In this document: positions 1 to 10,584 of the stretch, piece after piece
Position numbering within the stretch: the first letter of the stretch is position 1
Layout of the letters: each line of letters begins with the position of its first letter
NCBI GenBank assembly: GCA_949292905.1
Contig: CASFAV010000009.1
Span: forward strand, 62,001-126,000
From: an uncultured Eubacteriales bacterium
GTDB taxonomy: Bacteria; Bacillota; Clostridia; Christensenellales; DTU072
Length of the DNA: 64,000 nucleotides
Reading direction: 5' to 3'
Notes under the pieces: generated by a model
The model's database searches: none
What the model saw: only the letters and a program-made list of their open reading frames with translations
What the model was told of the DNA's origin: nothing
Position numbers and translations under genes: made by a program

Positions 1-3000
1 GTCGAGGGAATAGACGCTTCCACCTCGTACGGTTCGGGTAACGGCGGTGTCGCCGGAGGATTTGCCGGACGTTCGGGGGGCGCGACGTTTACCGATTGCA
101 CGCTCAATCTCAGCGGCATCATTCATGCCATCGGCGAAAACACTGAAGCCGGCGCCGAAGAAAAGACAGGCGGAAGCCCGTGGGATCCGATCTACAGACC
201 GAACGATTGCTCCGCAAACACAAACGCATGCAGAGCGTCTTCCGGCGGTATGGTGGGCGAACTGTACGACGGCAGTACCGTTTTCGACGGATTGACCGTC
301 GGCGGCAATGGCGCGGTAGGGGCTTACGTCTACGGTCAGGTCGGCAGCGGACGAGATCAGCAATATGCTTTGAAAGCGAATTTCGCGGGGTTACTGATCG
401 GATTCGTTTCCGAATCGAAAGCGAGCTACGCCGTCAATTCGATGTTCTATAAATTCGAAGGCGTCGCGTACGTCAATACCAGACTGCATTCGGGCAGTCT
501 TGCGGCGGGATTGCTGGTAGGCGAAACCTCCAACGCTGCGCTCGTCGCCAACAGTCTGTGGCGCGACGTTACGGGTTCTTCCGCAAATGCCGGTATCGCG
601 ACCTACGGCATATCGGCTGCCGGTCAGGTCACGACTTCCGTCGTGTCTTCGATACTGGATTCCGTTTCTTCTTCTTCTAAAATATCCAATTCGGGTACTG
701 TCAAAACTTTGGCTATGGGCTCCGGTAACATCACCGGCGCCACGTATGAAAATTTGAACGAATACGAGCCGTATCTGACTTATGTGGACAAGAAAAGCGC
801 CGAATACGGTACTTTCTCGATAGACGCCATTACAAGCTCGTCCATGACCGTTTCCGTTAAGTCGAATTCGCCTTACATGATCTCGGCGTTGCAGTACGTT
901 TCTTCCGGTTCCGAACGCTTCGATAACGTTTACGACAAACAGGTCACGACATATACGTTCACTTCGGCAAATCCCAAAGTAACATTTTTTGCGATTTATA
1001 CGGCGACAACGACTTACGAAATGGTGACGAATTATTCCTCGGAAACGGCGACTCTGGAATATCAGGGTAGAGCCGCGACTTTTTCCGGTTATCCGGGGCA
1101 AGGCGTATCCATTCCGAGCAATATGAAATGGGCTGCGGTAAACTCCGCTGACGACACCAAAAGCAATTATTCGGCGGCGTTCGGGACCAATACGGTCGGC
1201 GTTGGCCCTGCGGCAGGTACGTACAAGGTTATGCTGTATAAACAGAGCGCCGGAGACGCTATCACAGAAGCCGAAAAAGACGACGTACTCGGCGTGAACG
1301 CGCAGAATGCGCCGAGCAAGATATATCTGTACGATCCCGCAAGATTCTCTTATACATATACGATAACCAAGATCACGATCACTTTGCAACAAGTGGAATC
1401 TTCCACGATCACGAAGGAATACGACGCGACTTCCGTCATAGACGCGACAATGATCGACAGCTCGAACTTTACCGCGGTGCGCGCGGATAACGGCGGCGCG
1501 CTTCCCGACATGCCTACCATAATGGTAGGAAGCGGCAGTTATTTCGCGGAGTATTTGAACGGGGGCTATGTCGAATCAGCTTCGGTAGGCAAAAACAAAT
1601 ACGCCATTATCAAAAATTGCTTCGTGCCCGAAAACGGCAATTACATTCTTTCCGGCGACGCCGGCACGGAATATATATTCAGCGGGTGCGAAATAACGCC
1701 CAGGATCATGGGACTCAACTGGAGTACGCTCGAACTCCCGTATAACGGTAAATACCAATATCCTACGGCAACTCCCGCAAACCTTTTGCCGGGTGACGAA
1801 AACATGAATATCGTTATCACTTATACCGTGTACGACGAAACGATGTCCTCGACTTTGCAGTCCGTCAATATCGGCAATTATATCGTCAGGGCGTTCGTAA
1901 GCAGTGACAGCGGAAATTCGAATTACGAGTTGCCAGCGGATCTCACGATCACTTCCAGAACGTTTACGATACTTCCCAAAGAGATCGGCGTGGTGTGGTC
2001 GGAGCTGAATATGGTTTACGACACGCATGATCGTACGGTAGGGTATACGTTCGAATCGGGCGCCATAGAAGCTGTAGACGAGGGCAACATCTCTCTTGAC
2101 GTATTGTATTACGATTCAGACAATATCGAATATGCGCAAATACGCGAAGCGGGAACGTACCGCGCGGTCGCGACGCTTACGGGAGCGGGTAGCGAGAACT
2201 ATGTTCTCGACGAGACAGGTCGTTGCGAAAATATCGTCATAGATCCGATGACGGTAGAATTGTCCTTCTATACCGGTCTTAACGGCACCTCGGTGGAAGA
2301 CCTCGTATATATGGGCGCCGATTACGCCGGCCACGACGACGGATTGCACGTTAAAGTGAGCACTCCGGATTCCGGTCTGAACGTTGAGAACCTTAGTCTT
2401 ACTTTCCCCGCGGGCGTGGAAGTCAAGAGAGTGGGCGAATATACCGCGACCGTTAGAATAGTAAGCTCCGCCTCTTATCCGATAGACGTCTACAACTACA
2501 GGATAGCCGACGGTAACGATCGATGCACGGTAACGATCGTAAAGAAACCGCTCGAAATTTCTTACACAAACAATTATTTCACATATAACGGCTATTCGCA
2601 AGCTCCGAGCTATGTCGTGAGCACTCAATTATACCCGGGAGATTCCGCACCTATATCCGGACAGTTATATCGGGTAAACGGGTCCGAAGACACGCATATT
2701 ACCAACGCCGTAAACGTGGGACGCTATAAATTGGTGCTTTCCATCGCGGAATGCGACTACAGCATCGCCGTCGGCGACGAAGTATGTACTTTCGATATTG
2801 CTCCGCTGTCTATCGCGAACGCATCGTCTATTTCCGTAGACGCTATCGAAAGCTACGAATACAATTCGGGCCCCAACGAGCCGTTGCCTACCGTCAGATT
2901 TAACGGCAGCATCCTTAATAACGGCACCGATTACTCCGTATCTTATTCGAATAACGTAAAAGTCGGAACGCAAGCCATCGTAAAGATAGAAGGAAAGGGG

Positions 3001-6000
3001 AATTTCACGGGAAGTCTCGAGCAACATTTCACGATAACGAAAAAAACGCTCACTCTCAATTTCCTTTCGGAAAGCAGTTTCATCTATAACGGGCTCGCAA
3101 GAGAAATCAACGCGGAGTTGACGGGTTACTACGAAGCTGAAGCGCCCACGATAATATTGACTTATTACAAAGGCGGCATTCAAACGACGGCAGCCCTCAC
3201 GGTAGGCACATATTCCGCCGTCGTGACCTTCGCAGAGGCACAGCAAAACTATGCGTTGCCTGCCGATACTTCGTTCGATTTCGAGATCACCAGAGCCACC
3301 GTCAGCGTCAAAATATCGTATGCGGATCCCGAGGACGATCTCGTCTACGACGCTCAACCGCATCTGGTAACGGTAAGTTGGGCGGACGGCATCACGATCC
3401 CCGAAGCCGACAGCTCGCCCGACGCGCTCGACTTCAACGTCAACTATTACGGATCCGGCGGCAATCTCGTGGCGGACGGTCCGGTCAACGTAGGTAATTA
3501 CAGCGTAACCATTACGCTCAAAGGCACCGCGCGCGACAATTATAATCTTGCTTCTTCCTCCTGGACCTACTCCGTAACGGAGCGCCGGGTAAGGATACGT
3601 TTCGACGAAGAGGCGAACGGAGCATTCGTTTATACGGCTTCGCTTCAGAGCGCCGTCTACTCTTATGCCGAAGAAGAAACGGACGTCATACCCGGTTACG
3701 ATCCTTTACTCAGCGTGACTTATACTCGAAGCGGTATGCCGGTGCAGCCTATAAACGCCGGCACGTATACCGTGCATATCACCGCGCAGAATCCCAACTA
3801 CAGAGCCGTGACGGAAAGCGGCGACGGACAGACGCCCGGAGGTCTGATGAGGATAGCGGCAGCCGAACTCCGTCCTAACGTTAACGCGACGGGCAAAATA
3901 TACGACGGTACCGCGGTTGTCGCTAATTACAGCTACGAAGAGGGCTTCGGAATGCTCGGACAGGACAACATTTCGCTCGACGTAAGATATTATCTTATAG
4001 GCGAAAGCGGCCAGACGTCTGTGGGTTCCTGTATCGGTGCAGGCACTTATTTAGCGATATTGACGTTACCGGAAGCCAATTCGAATTATTTCTTCAACGA
4101 AGAAGAAAGCGTGCTCGAATGTTCTTTCGAAATATCCAAACGTGAAATAGCTTACCAATTCAATAACGCAGGCACGAGAACGTACGACGGCAGTTATCTG
4201 GTGGTCACGGCGGGGCTTGCGGGCAACAACGGTGTAGTCCCGAATATAGACTTCTCCGGCGTTATCGCAAGCGACAACGCGTACGAATTCATCGTTACGA
4301 TGTACGACTCAGATTCCGAAGAAGTCGAATATATACGAAACGTTGGCGAATACACCGCTGAAATCACTTTTATCAGTGCAAACTACCGCTTGACTGACAA
4401 TCAGTCGTACAGTACGGTCGCCAACATAACGATAGAGAAAAAAGCCGTTACTTTTACGCCGAAAGATATTCATAAAATATTCGGTACGTCGGATAATCCT
4501 TTGGATTTCCAGCAGACTCTCACGTATGCGGAACTGGGCGTGGAAGGCGACGAAGTAACGGTTGAACTGGAACGCGCCGCAGGCGAAAAATTCGGCACAT
4601 ACTCTTATACCGCCATCGTTGTGCCCGCCGACAGCAACTACGAGATAACGTCTGCGGGAGGCGGAGCCTTCTATATCGATAAAAGAAGTCTCACTATTAC
4701 GCCTCCGACATTCACTATGGAATATCGCGGTACCGCGCCAGTACTGGAACAGAAAGAAATAATACAGACCGACGCACTCGGAGCTGTAGAGATTACCATA
4801 GCGTATACACGTCTTACGACCGAAACGGGAGTGGGAACGTACGATCTGTCTCCGGTATTCGAGGTGCGCGGTACTTATGCCGACAGTTTCGCGGTAGCGC
4901 TCGTAGCCGACGGCAATAAAGGTAAATTCGTTATTACCGGAAGATCCGTAACGGTGACGCTCGACGAGAGCATGCTCAGCGTTATATACGATCCCACCCG
5001 TCAGAGCGACCCAGATTTCATTGACGCCATAGTTTCCGTGGCTGTCGATAGATGCGCCGACGACATTAAATCCGCATACAAAGCTTATTACGATGAACAC
5101 GGTACCGCCGAAGGATTCCCGTGGAGCAATTATATCAGCATAACAAGAAGCGACAATAAAAACTTCGGTTACAAAGAAGGCGGTTATACCGTGACGATCA
5201 ATTTCCTTAAAAACGGAATGATAGACAATAACTATCGCGCGATAACTCCTTCGGGCGAAAGTTACGTTTATATGATCGAGAAGCTCGATCTCACGGGCAA
5301 ACTTACCGAGCCTACCGTTATCAACGTCAAAAACTACGACGGAACGACGACGGCTACGATCTCATCCAACGCAACCGGTATACCTTCCGATTATTTCAAC
5401 CAAGGCGTGCGCGTATACGCGAATTTCTCAGATAAAAATGCCGGAACCGACAAAACCATAACGGTTTCGTACGCTTTCAGCATCGCGTTGTACGAGAACA
5501 ATTACATACTTCCCGCCTCCTTCGAATATTCCGAGAAAGGCGAGATAACTCCGCTTGCGCTTACCACCGAGATCTCACTCGCGGCGCCGGAAATAGTTTA
5601 CGGTAATATTCCCGACATAAAAGTATCGCTCAGCGGGTTTATCGGCGGCGAGAACGCGGAGACCGAAGGCATCGCGCTCGTTCCCGTATACGAAGACGGT
5701 ACGGCTATCGACGTTATAAGGGATGTGTCCGCCAACTACAGGATAGTGTTGCAACTGTTGCCTTATTCGGGCACAAACTATACGGTTGATTATTCGTCGG
5801 TGGCGTGTAACGTCAGAATATTGCCCAAAACGGTCTCCGTCGTTGCCGGCGCGCCTTATGAGAAGCCTGTGGACGGCACCCTCGAAGCCGTCGGATTCGG
5901 AACGGACAACTACGTGATAGAAGGATTGTTCGATGGCGACATCGGGTATGTATACCTCGAATACGACGCCATACTTAATTCTGCCGAGCCCGGTAACGCA

Positions 6001-7284
6001 ACCGTAAACGTAAGGATCAACGGTCTCATAGGCGCTAAACGGGATAATTATACGCTCGGTAACGATACGTTCTCCGTACCCGCAACTATACTTAAACTTG
6101 CCGACGTCACGATGAGCGACGCAGTCTATTCTTACGACACCGAAGCCAAACCCGTAACGCCCGTCCTGACCAACGTGCTCGAAGGGGTCACTTACAGCGT
6201 GGAGTACAGCGGAAGAGGCGGTACCGTCTACGAAGCGAGCGAAAACGCTCCCATAAACGCCGGCGAATATCTGGTAAGATGCTATCTCAAACTGAACGAT
6301 TACGAGCGTTTTGCCGCCGAATGTTATCTTACGATAGAGAAGATAACTCCTACGATTTATTTCGACGGCGTATTTACGCAGACTTACGGCGTGTTTACGC
6401 CTATAACCGCAACCGCTACCGCGGCGGGTCTCAACGAACCGCTTGACGTCGAATATTCGTTCGTAGAGCCGGGCGCAAGCTTGCCTCGATTCGCTCCTGC
6501 CGGAAATCACATTGTTACCGCAAGATTCGAAAGCACGTTAAACTATTACGCCACAAGCAGTGAAACTTCGCTCGTGATCAAACAAAAATCCGTCACCGTA
6601 AGCTTTGCCGGATACACCGGGCTCGTTTATAACGGGCTCGACAGAGCGCTTACCGACGAGATTCAGGTTACATTCAACGGCGTAGTCGACGGCGACGTAT
6701 GTGAACCCGTAAAGAAGTTTTCTCCCGAAACGGTAAAGAACGCCGGCACGTATTTCCTCGAAGTTCGTCCCGGTAACCCTAATTACAAGACTACGGGAAG
6801 CATATCGATAACCTTCACCATAGCGAAAAAGACGCTCGTTGTTTCCGCAACAGCCGATGACGTGGAGGCGGGAACGCAACCTAAGTTCAACATTACTTAT
6901 GAAGGATTCATCGAGAACGACGACGTTGAAGATCTTACCGTAGCTCCGAGCGTAAACGCCACGGCAGGCAGGGTGGGTGCCAATAAGATCGAATTCACGA
7001 ACGGTGTCGACGAGAATTACGATTTCGTCTATAAAGAAAGCGTATACAACATTACTTATACGCCTAAACAGGAACAGAGCGATAAGCATACCGTTGCGGT
7101 GACGTTGATCGTTATCTTCTCGGTATTGGGCGCCATAGTCGTGATCGTTCTGTTCGGGTTCCTCGTCAAGACGTTGACCTACCGCAGTATGTACAACGTA
7201 AGCTCCGTAAAGCGCGACGTCCGCGAACGCATGCGAAGAGAAAAGGAGCTCGACGCGGACAAGCCGCGTAAGAGAAACAGATAA
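1..7284 (+). CDS. Giant MBG/YDG-repeat surface protein, C-terminal part (5' end outside window)
   Basis: The frame is open from base 1, so the gene begins upstream; 2,427 codons are visible. After a Gly/Ser/Ala-rich first 200 residues the protein is a long series of modules of roughly 75-95 residues. Each opens with an aromatic-Asn/Asp-Gly turn (VYNG, YDGT, YNGL) and closes with an N-(A/V)-G-(T/N/E)-Y motif followed by a short strand, the hallmark of MBG/YDG Ig-like domains of bacterial adhesins. A single membrane span near residues 2,350-2,380 is followed by an Arg/Lys-rich cytoplasmic tail, so the repeats face outward and the anchor is a C-terminal helix rather than LPXTG. The role is probably adhesion or surface structure; the ligand is unknown. 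The family call is strong, the function is inference. Confidence 0.85.
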   Translation, partial: VEGIDASTSYGSGNGGVAGGFAGRSGGATFTDCTLNLSGIIHAIGENTEAGAEEKTGGSPWDPIYRPNDCSANTNACRASSGGMVGELYDGSTVFDGLTVGGNGAVGAYVYGQVGSGRDQQYALKANFAGLLIGFVSESKASYAVNSMFYKFEGVAYVNTRLHSGSLAAGLLVGETSNAALVANSLWRDVTGSSANAGIATYGISAAGQVTTSVVSSILDSVSSSSKISNSGTVKTLAMGSGNITGATYENLNEYEPYLTYVDKKSAEYGTFSIDAITSSSMTVSVKSNSPYMISALQYVSSGSERFDNVYDKQVTTYTFTSANPKVTFFAIYTATTTYEMVTNYSSETATLEYQGRAATFSGYPGQGVSIPSNMKWAAVNSADDTKSNYSAAFGTNTVGVGPAAGTYKVMLYKQSAGDAITEAEKDDVLGVNAQNAPSKIYLYDPARFSYTYTITKITITLQQVESSTITKEYDATSVIDATMIDSSNFTAVRADNGGALPDMPTIMVGSGSYFAEYLNGGYVESASVGKNKYAIIKNCFVPENGNYILSGDAGTEYIFSGCEITPRIMGLNWSTLELPYNGKYQYPTATPANLLPGDENMNIVITYTVYDETMSSTLQSVNIGNYIVRAFVSSDSGNSNYELPADLTITSRTFTILPKEIGVVWSELNMVYDTHDRTVGYTFESGAIEAVDEGNISLDVLYYDSDNIEYAQIREAGTYRAVATLTGAGSENYVLDETGRCENIVIDPMTVELSFYTGLNGTSVEDLVYMGADYAGHDDGLHVKVSTPDSGLNVENLSLTFPAGVEVKRVGEYTATVRIVSSASYPIDVYNYRIADGNDRCTVTIVKKPLEISYTNNYFTYNGYSQAPSYVVSTQLYPGDSAPISGQLYRVNGSEDTHITNAVNVGRYKLVLSIAECDYSIAVGDEVCTFDIAPLSIANASSISVDAIESYEYNSGPNEPLPTVRFNGSILNNGTDYSVSYSNNVKVGTQAIVKIEGKGNFTGSLEQHFTITKKTLTLNFLSESSFIYNGLAREINAELTGYYEAEAPTIILTYYKGGIQTTAALTVGTYSAVVTFAEAQQNYALPADTSFDFEITRATVSVKISYADPEDDLVYDAQPHLVTVSWADGITIPEADSSPDALDFNVNYYGSGGNLVADGPVNVGNYSVTITLKGTARDNYNLASSSWTYSVTERRVRIRFDEEANGAFVYTASLQSAVYSYAEEETDVIPGYDPLLSVTYTRSGMPVQPINAGTYTVHITAQNPNYRAVTESGDGQTPGGLMRIAAAELRPNVNATGKIYDGTAVVANYSYEEGFGMLGQDNISLDVRYYLIGESGQTSVGSCIGAGTYLAILTLPEANSNYFFNEEESVLECSFEISKREIAYQFNNAGTRTYDGSYLVVTAGLAGNNGVVPNIDFSGVIASDNAYEFIVTMYDSDSEEVEYIRNVGEYTAEITFISANYRLTDNQSYSTVANITIEKKAVTFTPKDIHKIFGTSDNPLDFQQTLTYAELGVEGDEVTVELERAAGEKFGTYSYTAIVVPADSNYEITSAGGGAFYIDKRSLTITPPTFTMEYRGTAPVLEQKEIIQTDALGAVEITIAYTRLTTETGVGTYDLSPVFEVRGTYADSFAVALVADGNKGKFVITGRSVTVTLDESMLSVIYDPTRQSDPDFIDAIVSVAVDRCADDIKSAYKAYYDEHGTAEGFPWSNYISITRSDNKNFGYKEGGYTVTINFLKNGMIDNNYRAITPSGESYVYMIEKLDLTGKLTEPTVINVKNYDGTTTATISSNATGIPSDYFNQGVRVYANFSDKNAGTDKTITVSYAFSIALYENNYILPASFEYSEKGEITPLALTTEISLAAPEIVYGNIPDIKVSLSGFIGGENAETEGIALVPVYEDGTAIDVIRDVSANYRIVLQLLPYSGTNYTVDYSSVACNVRILPKTVSVVAGAPYEKPVDGTLEAVGFGTDNYVIEGLFDGDIGYVYLEYDAILNSAEPGNATVNVRINGLIGAKRDNYTLGNDTFSVPATILKLADVTMSDAVYSYDTEAKPVTPVLTNVLEGVTYSVEYSGRGGTVYEASENAPINAGEYLVRCYLKLNDYERFAAECYLTIEKITPTIYFDGVFTQTYGVFTPITATATAAGLNEPLDVEYSFVEPGASLPRFAPAGNHIVTARFESTLNYYATSSETSLVIKQKSVTVSFAGYTGLVYNGLDRALTDEIQVTFNGVVDGDVCEPVKKFSPETVKNAGTYFLEVRPGNPNYKTTGSISITFTIAKKTLVVSATADDVEAGTQPKFNITYEGFIENDDVEDLTVAPSVNATAGRVGANKIEFTNGVDENYDFVYKESVYNITYTPKQEQSDKHTVAVTLIVIFSVLGAIVVIVLFGFLVKTLTYRSMYNVSSVKRDVRERMRREKELDADKPRKRNR

Positions 7285-7313
7285 CTCCCGACGCCTTTCG
7301 TAAAAATTTTACT

Positions 7314-7345
7314 AACAGCCATACTAACGGTATGGCTGTTCTTTT
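7314..7345 (+). terminator. Rho-independent terminator after the MBG protein gene
   Basis: An 11-bp perfect stem (AACAGCCATAC with its complement) and a 5-base loop are followed by CTTTT. It lies 30 bases after the stop codon. The apparent start codon of the next gene falls inside this hairpin. Confidence 0.8.
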
Positions 7346-7799
7346 ACACGTATATTTCGACGGCAGCGCCGCGATCGCCGTTGCTAATATAAATATAGCG
7401 GGTATGATCACCGTCCCTTTGCGCCTCGGCGTCACCGAAGAAGGATTCGTCATCACCACGCCTCGCGGAGCAAAACTTATAACCCCTTCGTCAGGATCCG
7501 CATATGCGGAAGCGGTAGGGAAAGCCTTGATAGGTAACGTTTCTGTATCGTACACGAAAATCACGGCAAGCGTATCCGGGAATTTTGGAAACGGCAAGAT
7601 TAAACTCTTGAATTTTATAGCAAGCATTATAAATTTTGCACTAATTTATAATACTCGCTTCGATATTTTGGGAAGAAAAGAGTTTAATTTGCGATTTTTC
7701 GAAGGATTGCCGAATGTGACGATCGAGAGCCGGATACTCGTAAAAACGAATCTCGCGGGTATATTTTTTGCGCTTCTCAAGATACTATTCGCGAGGTGA
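7332..7799 (+). CDS. DUF2953-like hypothetical protein
   Basis: A 155-residue frame. The C-terminal half (an N-x-R-F-D-I stretch, charged strands, then a hydrophobic helix ending LLKILFAR) resembles the end of DUF2953 proteins, which in Clostridia often sit just upstream of dac genes, as here. The N-terminus is doubtful: the only ATG lies inside the preceding terminator hairpin and has no ribosome site, so the gene may be 5'-truncated or start at a rarer codon. Function is unknown for the family. It precedes a small frame and a D-Ala-D-Ala carboxypeptidase on the same strand. Confidence 0.5.
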   Translation: MAVLLHVYFDGSAAIAVANINIAGMITVPLRLGVTEEGFVITTPRGAKLITPSSGSAYAEAVGKALIGNVSVSYTKITASVSGNFGNGKIKLLNFIASIINFALIYNTRFDILGRKEFNLRFFEGLPNVTIESRILVKTNLAGIFFALLKILFAR

Positions 7800-7803
7800 T
7801 AAT

Positions 7804-7980
7804 ATGATGTCAGACGTAACGTTCAGCGTAAATTTCAAGTTCGGTAAGAACAAGAAGAATTCGGAAGAATGCGACCGTTCCGTAGAGAATTGCGCGCATG
7901 AAATTCCGCAGGAGGGACTTGAGAAATGGCTCGATACCGCTCAGAAATTCGTACAGGCAATGCGCAGAAAGCACTCCTGA
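7804..7980 (+). CDS. Small hypothetical protein overlapping the dac gene
   Basis: 58 codons. GAGGTGATAAT immediately precedes ATG at 7804, a good ribosome site; the longer in-frame version from 7768 has none. The product is charged and soluble, with a Lys/Asn-rich middle and an amphipathic C-terminus. It overlaps the first 55 bases of the downstream carboxypeptidase gene in another frame, suggesting translational coupling. I do not recognise a family. Confidence 0.5.
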   Translation: MMSDVTFSVNFKFGKNKKNSEECDRSVENCAHEIPQEGLEKWLDTAQKFVQAMRRKHS

Positions 7981-9089
7981 CCGGTGTGCTGTGCGCTATC
8001 CTTATCGCGACGATGTGCCTAACGTTCGTCGCGTTTTCTTCCGTTGACGCAAACGGCGTTTTCGACGCGTCGGCAGCGGCGCAAGGTAGCGCATATGCGG
8101 TAGTCGAAGTGGGTTCTTTACGTCTTCTCAAGGGCGAGAACGTGTCCGCTCGCCTACCCATGGCGAGTACCACGAAAGCCATGACGGCGCTCGTGGTGAT
8201 CGAGAACACCCCGGATCTGAATGCGGTCGTGTCGATTCCCGATATTGCAGTCGGAGTGGAAGGAAGTTCGATTTATTTAAGAAAGGGCGAGCATCTTACC
8301 GTAAAGGAGCTTTTATACGGTCTTATGTTGCGTTCCGGTAACGACGCCGCCGTGGCGCTTGCCGTCAATACCTGCGGTTCTGTAGAGGCTTTTGCCGAAA
8401 AAATGAACGAAAAAGCCCGTTCGTTAGGGTTGGAGGACACTAATTTCGTCAATCCCCACGGTCTCAGCGCAAAAGGACATTATACGTCCGCATACGACCT
8501 TGCCGTAATAGCCGCCACGGCTCTTCGCAATCCCGTTTTCCGTGAAATAGTGTCTACCAAATTCATTACCGTCGCAAGCCGCGACGGCGGGGAAACACGG
8601 TATTTTGCCAATAAGAATAAGATCTTATACAATTACGAAGGCGCGACGGGGGTAAAAACGGGCTATACGACCGAAGCGGGCAGATGCCTTATCGCTTCAA
8701 GCGTCAGGAACGGTATGGAAGTAGTGGCTGTCGCTCTCAATCATTACGATTATTTCGATCTGTGCTCTTCGCTCATGGATTACGCGCACGAGAACTATGT
8801 GCTCGAGCGCGTGCTCGACAAAGATGCGGTCTACGCGGAAGTCAAAGTGAAAAAGAATTATCGTGTGAAGAGCGCCGAGCTTCACGTAACGAACGACTTT
8901 TTCTATCCCGTAAAGAAAGACGGAAGCGAAAAACTGCGTTCGGAAACGGAAGTCGTCGACGAGATCGTCGCCCCTCATTCCAAAGGCGAACCGCTCGGAG
9001 AAGTGAAGATTTTTATGGATAACCGCTTGCTATTTGCCGAAAAATTATATACTATATATGATATAGATAAGAAAGGTTGGCTTTTCTGA
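7926..9089 (+). CDS. dacF: D-alanyl-D-alanine carboxypeptidase (DacF/PBP5-like, S11 family)
   Basis: 387 residues. Trims the terminal D-Ala from peptidoglycan pentapeptides outside the membrane. All three active-site motifs are visible: S81-T-T-K84, S137-G-N139 and K244-T-G246. An uncleaved or cleavable signal sequence runs from about residue 16 to 41, and the C-terminal 90 residues match the beta-rich PBP5 tail domain. The start is supported by GGAGGG nine bases upstream of ATG. In Clostridia this gene is often linked to sporulation or cell-separation genes; the specific paralog name (dacF versus dacB) is less certain than the enzyme class. Confidence 0.9.
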   Translation: MARYRSEIRTGNAQKALLTGVLCAILIATMCLTFVAFSSVDANGVFDASAAAQGSAYAVVEVGSLRLLKGENVSARLPMASTTKAMTALVVIENTPDLNAVVSIPDIAVGVEGSSIYLRKGEHLTVKELLYGLMLRSGNDAAVALAVNTCGSVEAFAEKMNEKARSLGLEDTNFVNPHGLSAKGHYTSAYDLAVIAATALRNPVFREIVSTKFITVASRDGGETRYFANKNKILYNYEGATGVKTGYTTEAGRCLIASSVRNGMEVVAVALNHYDYFDLCSSLMDYAHENYVLERVLDKDAVYAEVKVKKNYRVKSAELHVTNDFFYPVKKDGSEKLRSETEVVDEIVAPHSKGEPLGEVKIFMDNRLLFAEKLYTIYDIDKKGWLF

Positions 9090-9099
9090 AAGGTGAATA

Positions 9100-9807
9100 A
9101 TGCGGCTCAATAAATATATCGCGGAATGCGGCGCGGCGTCCAGAAGAGGTGCGGACAAGCTTATTTCCGAAGGACTGGTCAAAGTCAATAACAAAACGGT
9201 TACCGAGCTCGGTACGGTCGTCAACGAAGATAACGACACGGTTACGGTGAACGGGAAAAAGCTCGTTCTCCGCAATCGCGACGTTTACATAATCCTCAAT
9301 AAACCGAAAGGTTGCATAACCGCCGTCAAAGACGACAAAGGGCGTAAAACCGTTATGGATTACGTCGACGTCAAAGATAAAAGACTTTTCCCGGTAGGGA
9401 GACTCGATTACGATTCGGAAGGACTAGTTTTGCTTACCAACGACGGCGATACGGCGTATAAACTCACTCATCCTTCTTCCGAGATCCCGAAAACATATAT
9501 TGTCAAAGTCGAAGGGGAGATACCCGAAAAAGAACTCGACAAACTGCGCGACGGTATTCCTCTCGACGGAGCTGTCACGCATCGGGCAAAAATCAAAGTG
9601 CTCGGCGTAGAAGATCGTATTTCTCGCATAGAAATCACAATTTTTGAAGGAAAAAACCGTCAGATACGCCGAATGTTCGAATATATCGGATATAACGTTA
9701 TATTCCTGAAACGCACGGCGATAGGCGAGATACGTTTGGGCGGATTGGGCAGAGGACTCACACGTTATCTCACCCCGAAAGAAATACAATTTCTTAAAAA
9801 ACTTTGA
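9100..9807 (+). CDS. rluB: rRNA pseudouridine synthase (RluB/RsuA family)
   Basis: 235 residues. An N-terminal S4 RNA-binding domain (about 1-60, starting MRLNKYIAECGAASRR) is followed by the pseudouridine synthase domain with the catalytic signature GRLDYDSEGLVLLTN; the Asp of GRLD is the catalytic residue. The C-terminal motif GKNRQIRRM is also present. Isomerises a uridine in rRNA, probably 23S. It begins 11 bases after the dac gene in what reads as one transcription unit. Separation of RluB from RsuA or RluE is not possible by eye. Confidence 0.9.
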   Translation: MRLNKYIAECGAASRRGADKLISEGLVKVNNKTVTELGTVVNEDNDTVTVNGKKLVLRNRDVYIILNKPKGCITAVKDDKGRKTVMDYVDVKDKRLFPVGRLDYDSEGLVLLTNDGDTAYKLTHPSSEIPKTYIVKVEGEIPEKELDKLRDGIPLDGAVTHRAKIKVLGVEDRISRIEITIFEGKNRQIRRMFEYIGYNVIFLKRTAIGEIRLGGLGRGLTRYLTPKEIQFLKKL

Positions 9808-9825
9808 CTCAGGCAGACAGGTTAT

Positions 9826-10584
9826 ATGAAAATACTTATCGTTAACGACGACGGATATTCCTCGGAAGGCATCGTGAAGCTCGCAACCGCGCTGAACGCG
9901 GAGCACGACGTTACGGTCATTGCGCCCGTGCGTTGCATGAGCGGTATGGCGCACGCCATGACTTTCGGCAAGCCGATACATCTCAAAGAGATCACGGGAA
10001 AATATCCTTACAAATGTTTTTCTCTAACCGGCACGCCCGCCGACTGTGTCAAACTAGGCGTCGAGCTCATGAGCAACGATCCGCCTCAAATGGTTATATC
10101 GGGAATAAATACCGAACCCAACATCGGCACCACCGTGGTATATTCGGGGACGGCGGGCGCCGCCATGGAAGCAAATCTTCTCGGTATCAAATACGCTTTC
10201 GCCGTGTCCGGCAATCCCGATTCGCATTCGGATTTCGACTATATCGTACGCTATTTTATCGAGCATTTCGATTATTACATGCATCTGGCGTCAAAGGATT
10301 ACGCGCTCAATATCAACATCAATAACGAGCGTATAGGTAATTCGGAGCATAAAATTACCACGATAGGCAACAGACTTTTCAGCGACATTTACCTTGTCGG
10401 CACGCCCGACGAGAAGGGAGTTCCTTACACGCTCGTGGGCAACCCCATACATATCGCCAACGCGGACGACTGCGACGTCATATGGTACGGCAAGGGATAT
10501 GCGACCGTAACTCCGCTTACGTGCAATCATACGTTGCATACGGCGATGACCAAGCTGAAAGCCAAAGCGAAAAGGTATTTATGA
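9826..10584 (+). CDS. surE: 5'/3'-nucleotidase SurE
   Basis: 252 residues, the usual length. Metal-binding Asp pair in ILIVNDDG (residues 3-10) and the conserved SGIN...NIGTTVVYSGTAGAA loop (about 90-110) identify SurE, a metal-dependent phosphatase acting on nucleoside monophosphates. The stop codon overlaps the start of the next gene (ATGA), so the two are probably translated together. Confidence 0.95.
   Translation: MKILIVNDDGYSSEGIVKLATALNAEHDVTVIAPVRCMSGMAHAMTFGKPIHLKEITGKYPYKCFSLTGTPADCVKLGVELMSNDPPQMVISGINTEPNIGTTVVYSGTAGAAMEANLLGIKYAFAVSGNPDSHSDFDYIVRYFIEHFDYYMHLASKDYALNININNERIGNSEHKITTIGNRLFSDIYLVGTPDEKGVPYTLVGNPIHIANADDCDVIWYGKGYATVTPLTCNHTLHTAMTKLKAKAKRYL

Noticed and set aside
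391..1392. Long minus-strand frames opposite the MBG protein and other GC-rich genes
   Set aside because: They mirror the codon structure of real plus-strand genes, are Arg/His/Cys-rich without domains, and lack ribosome sites.
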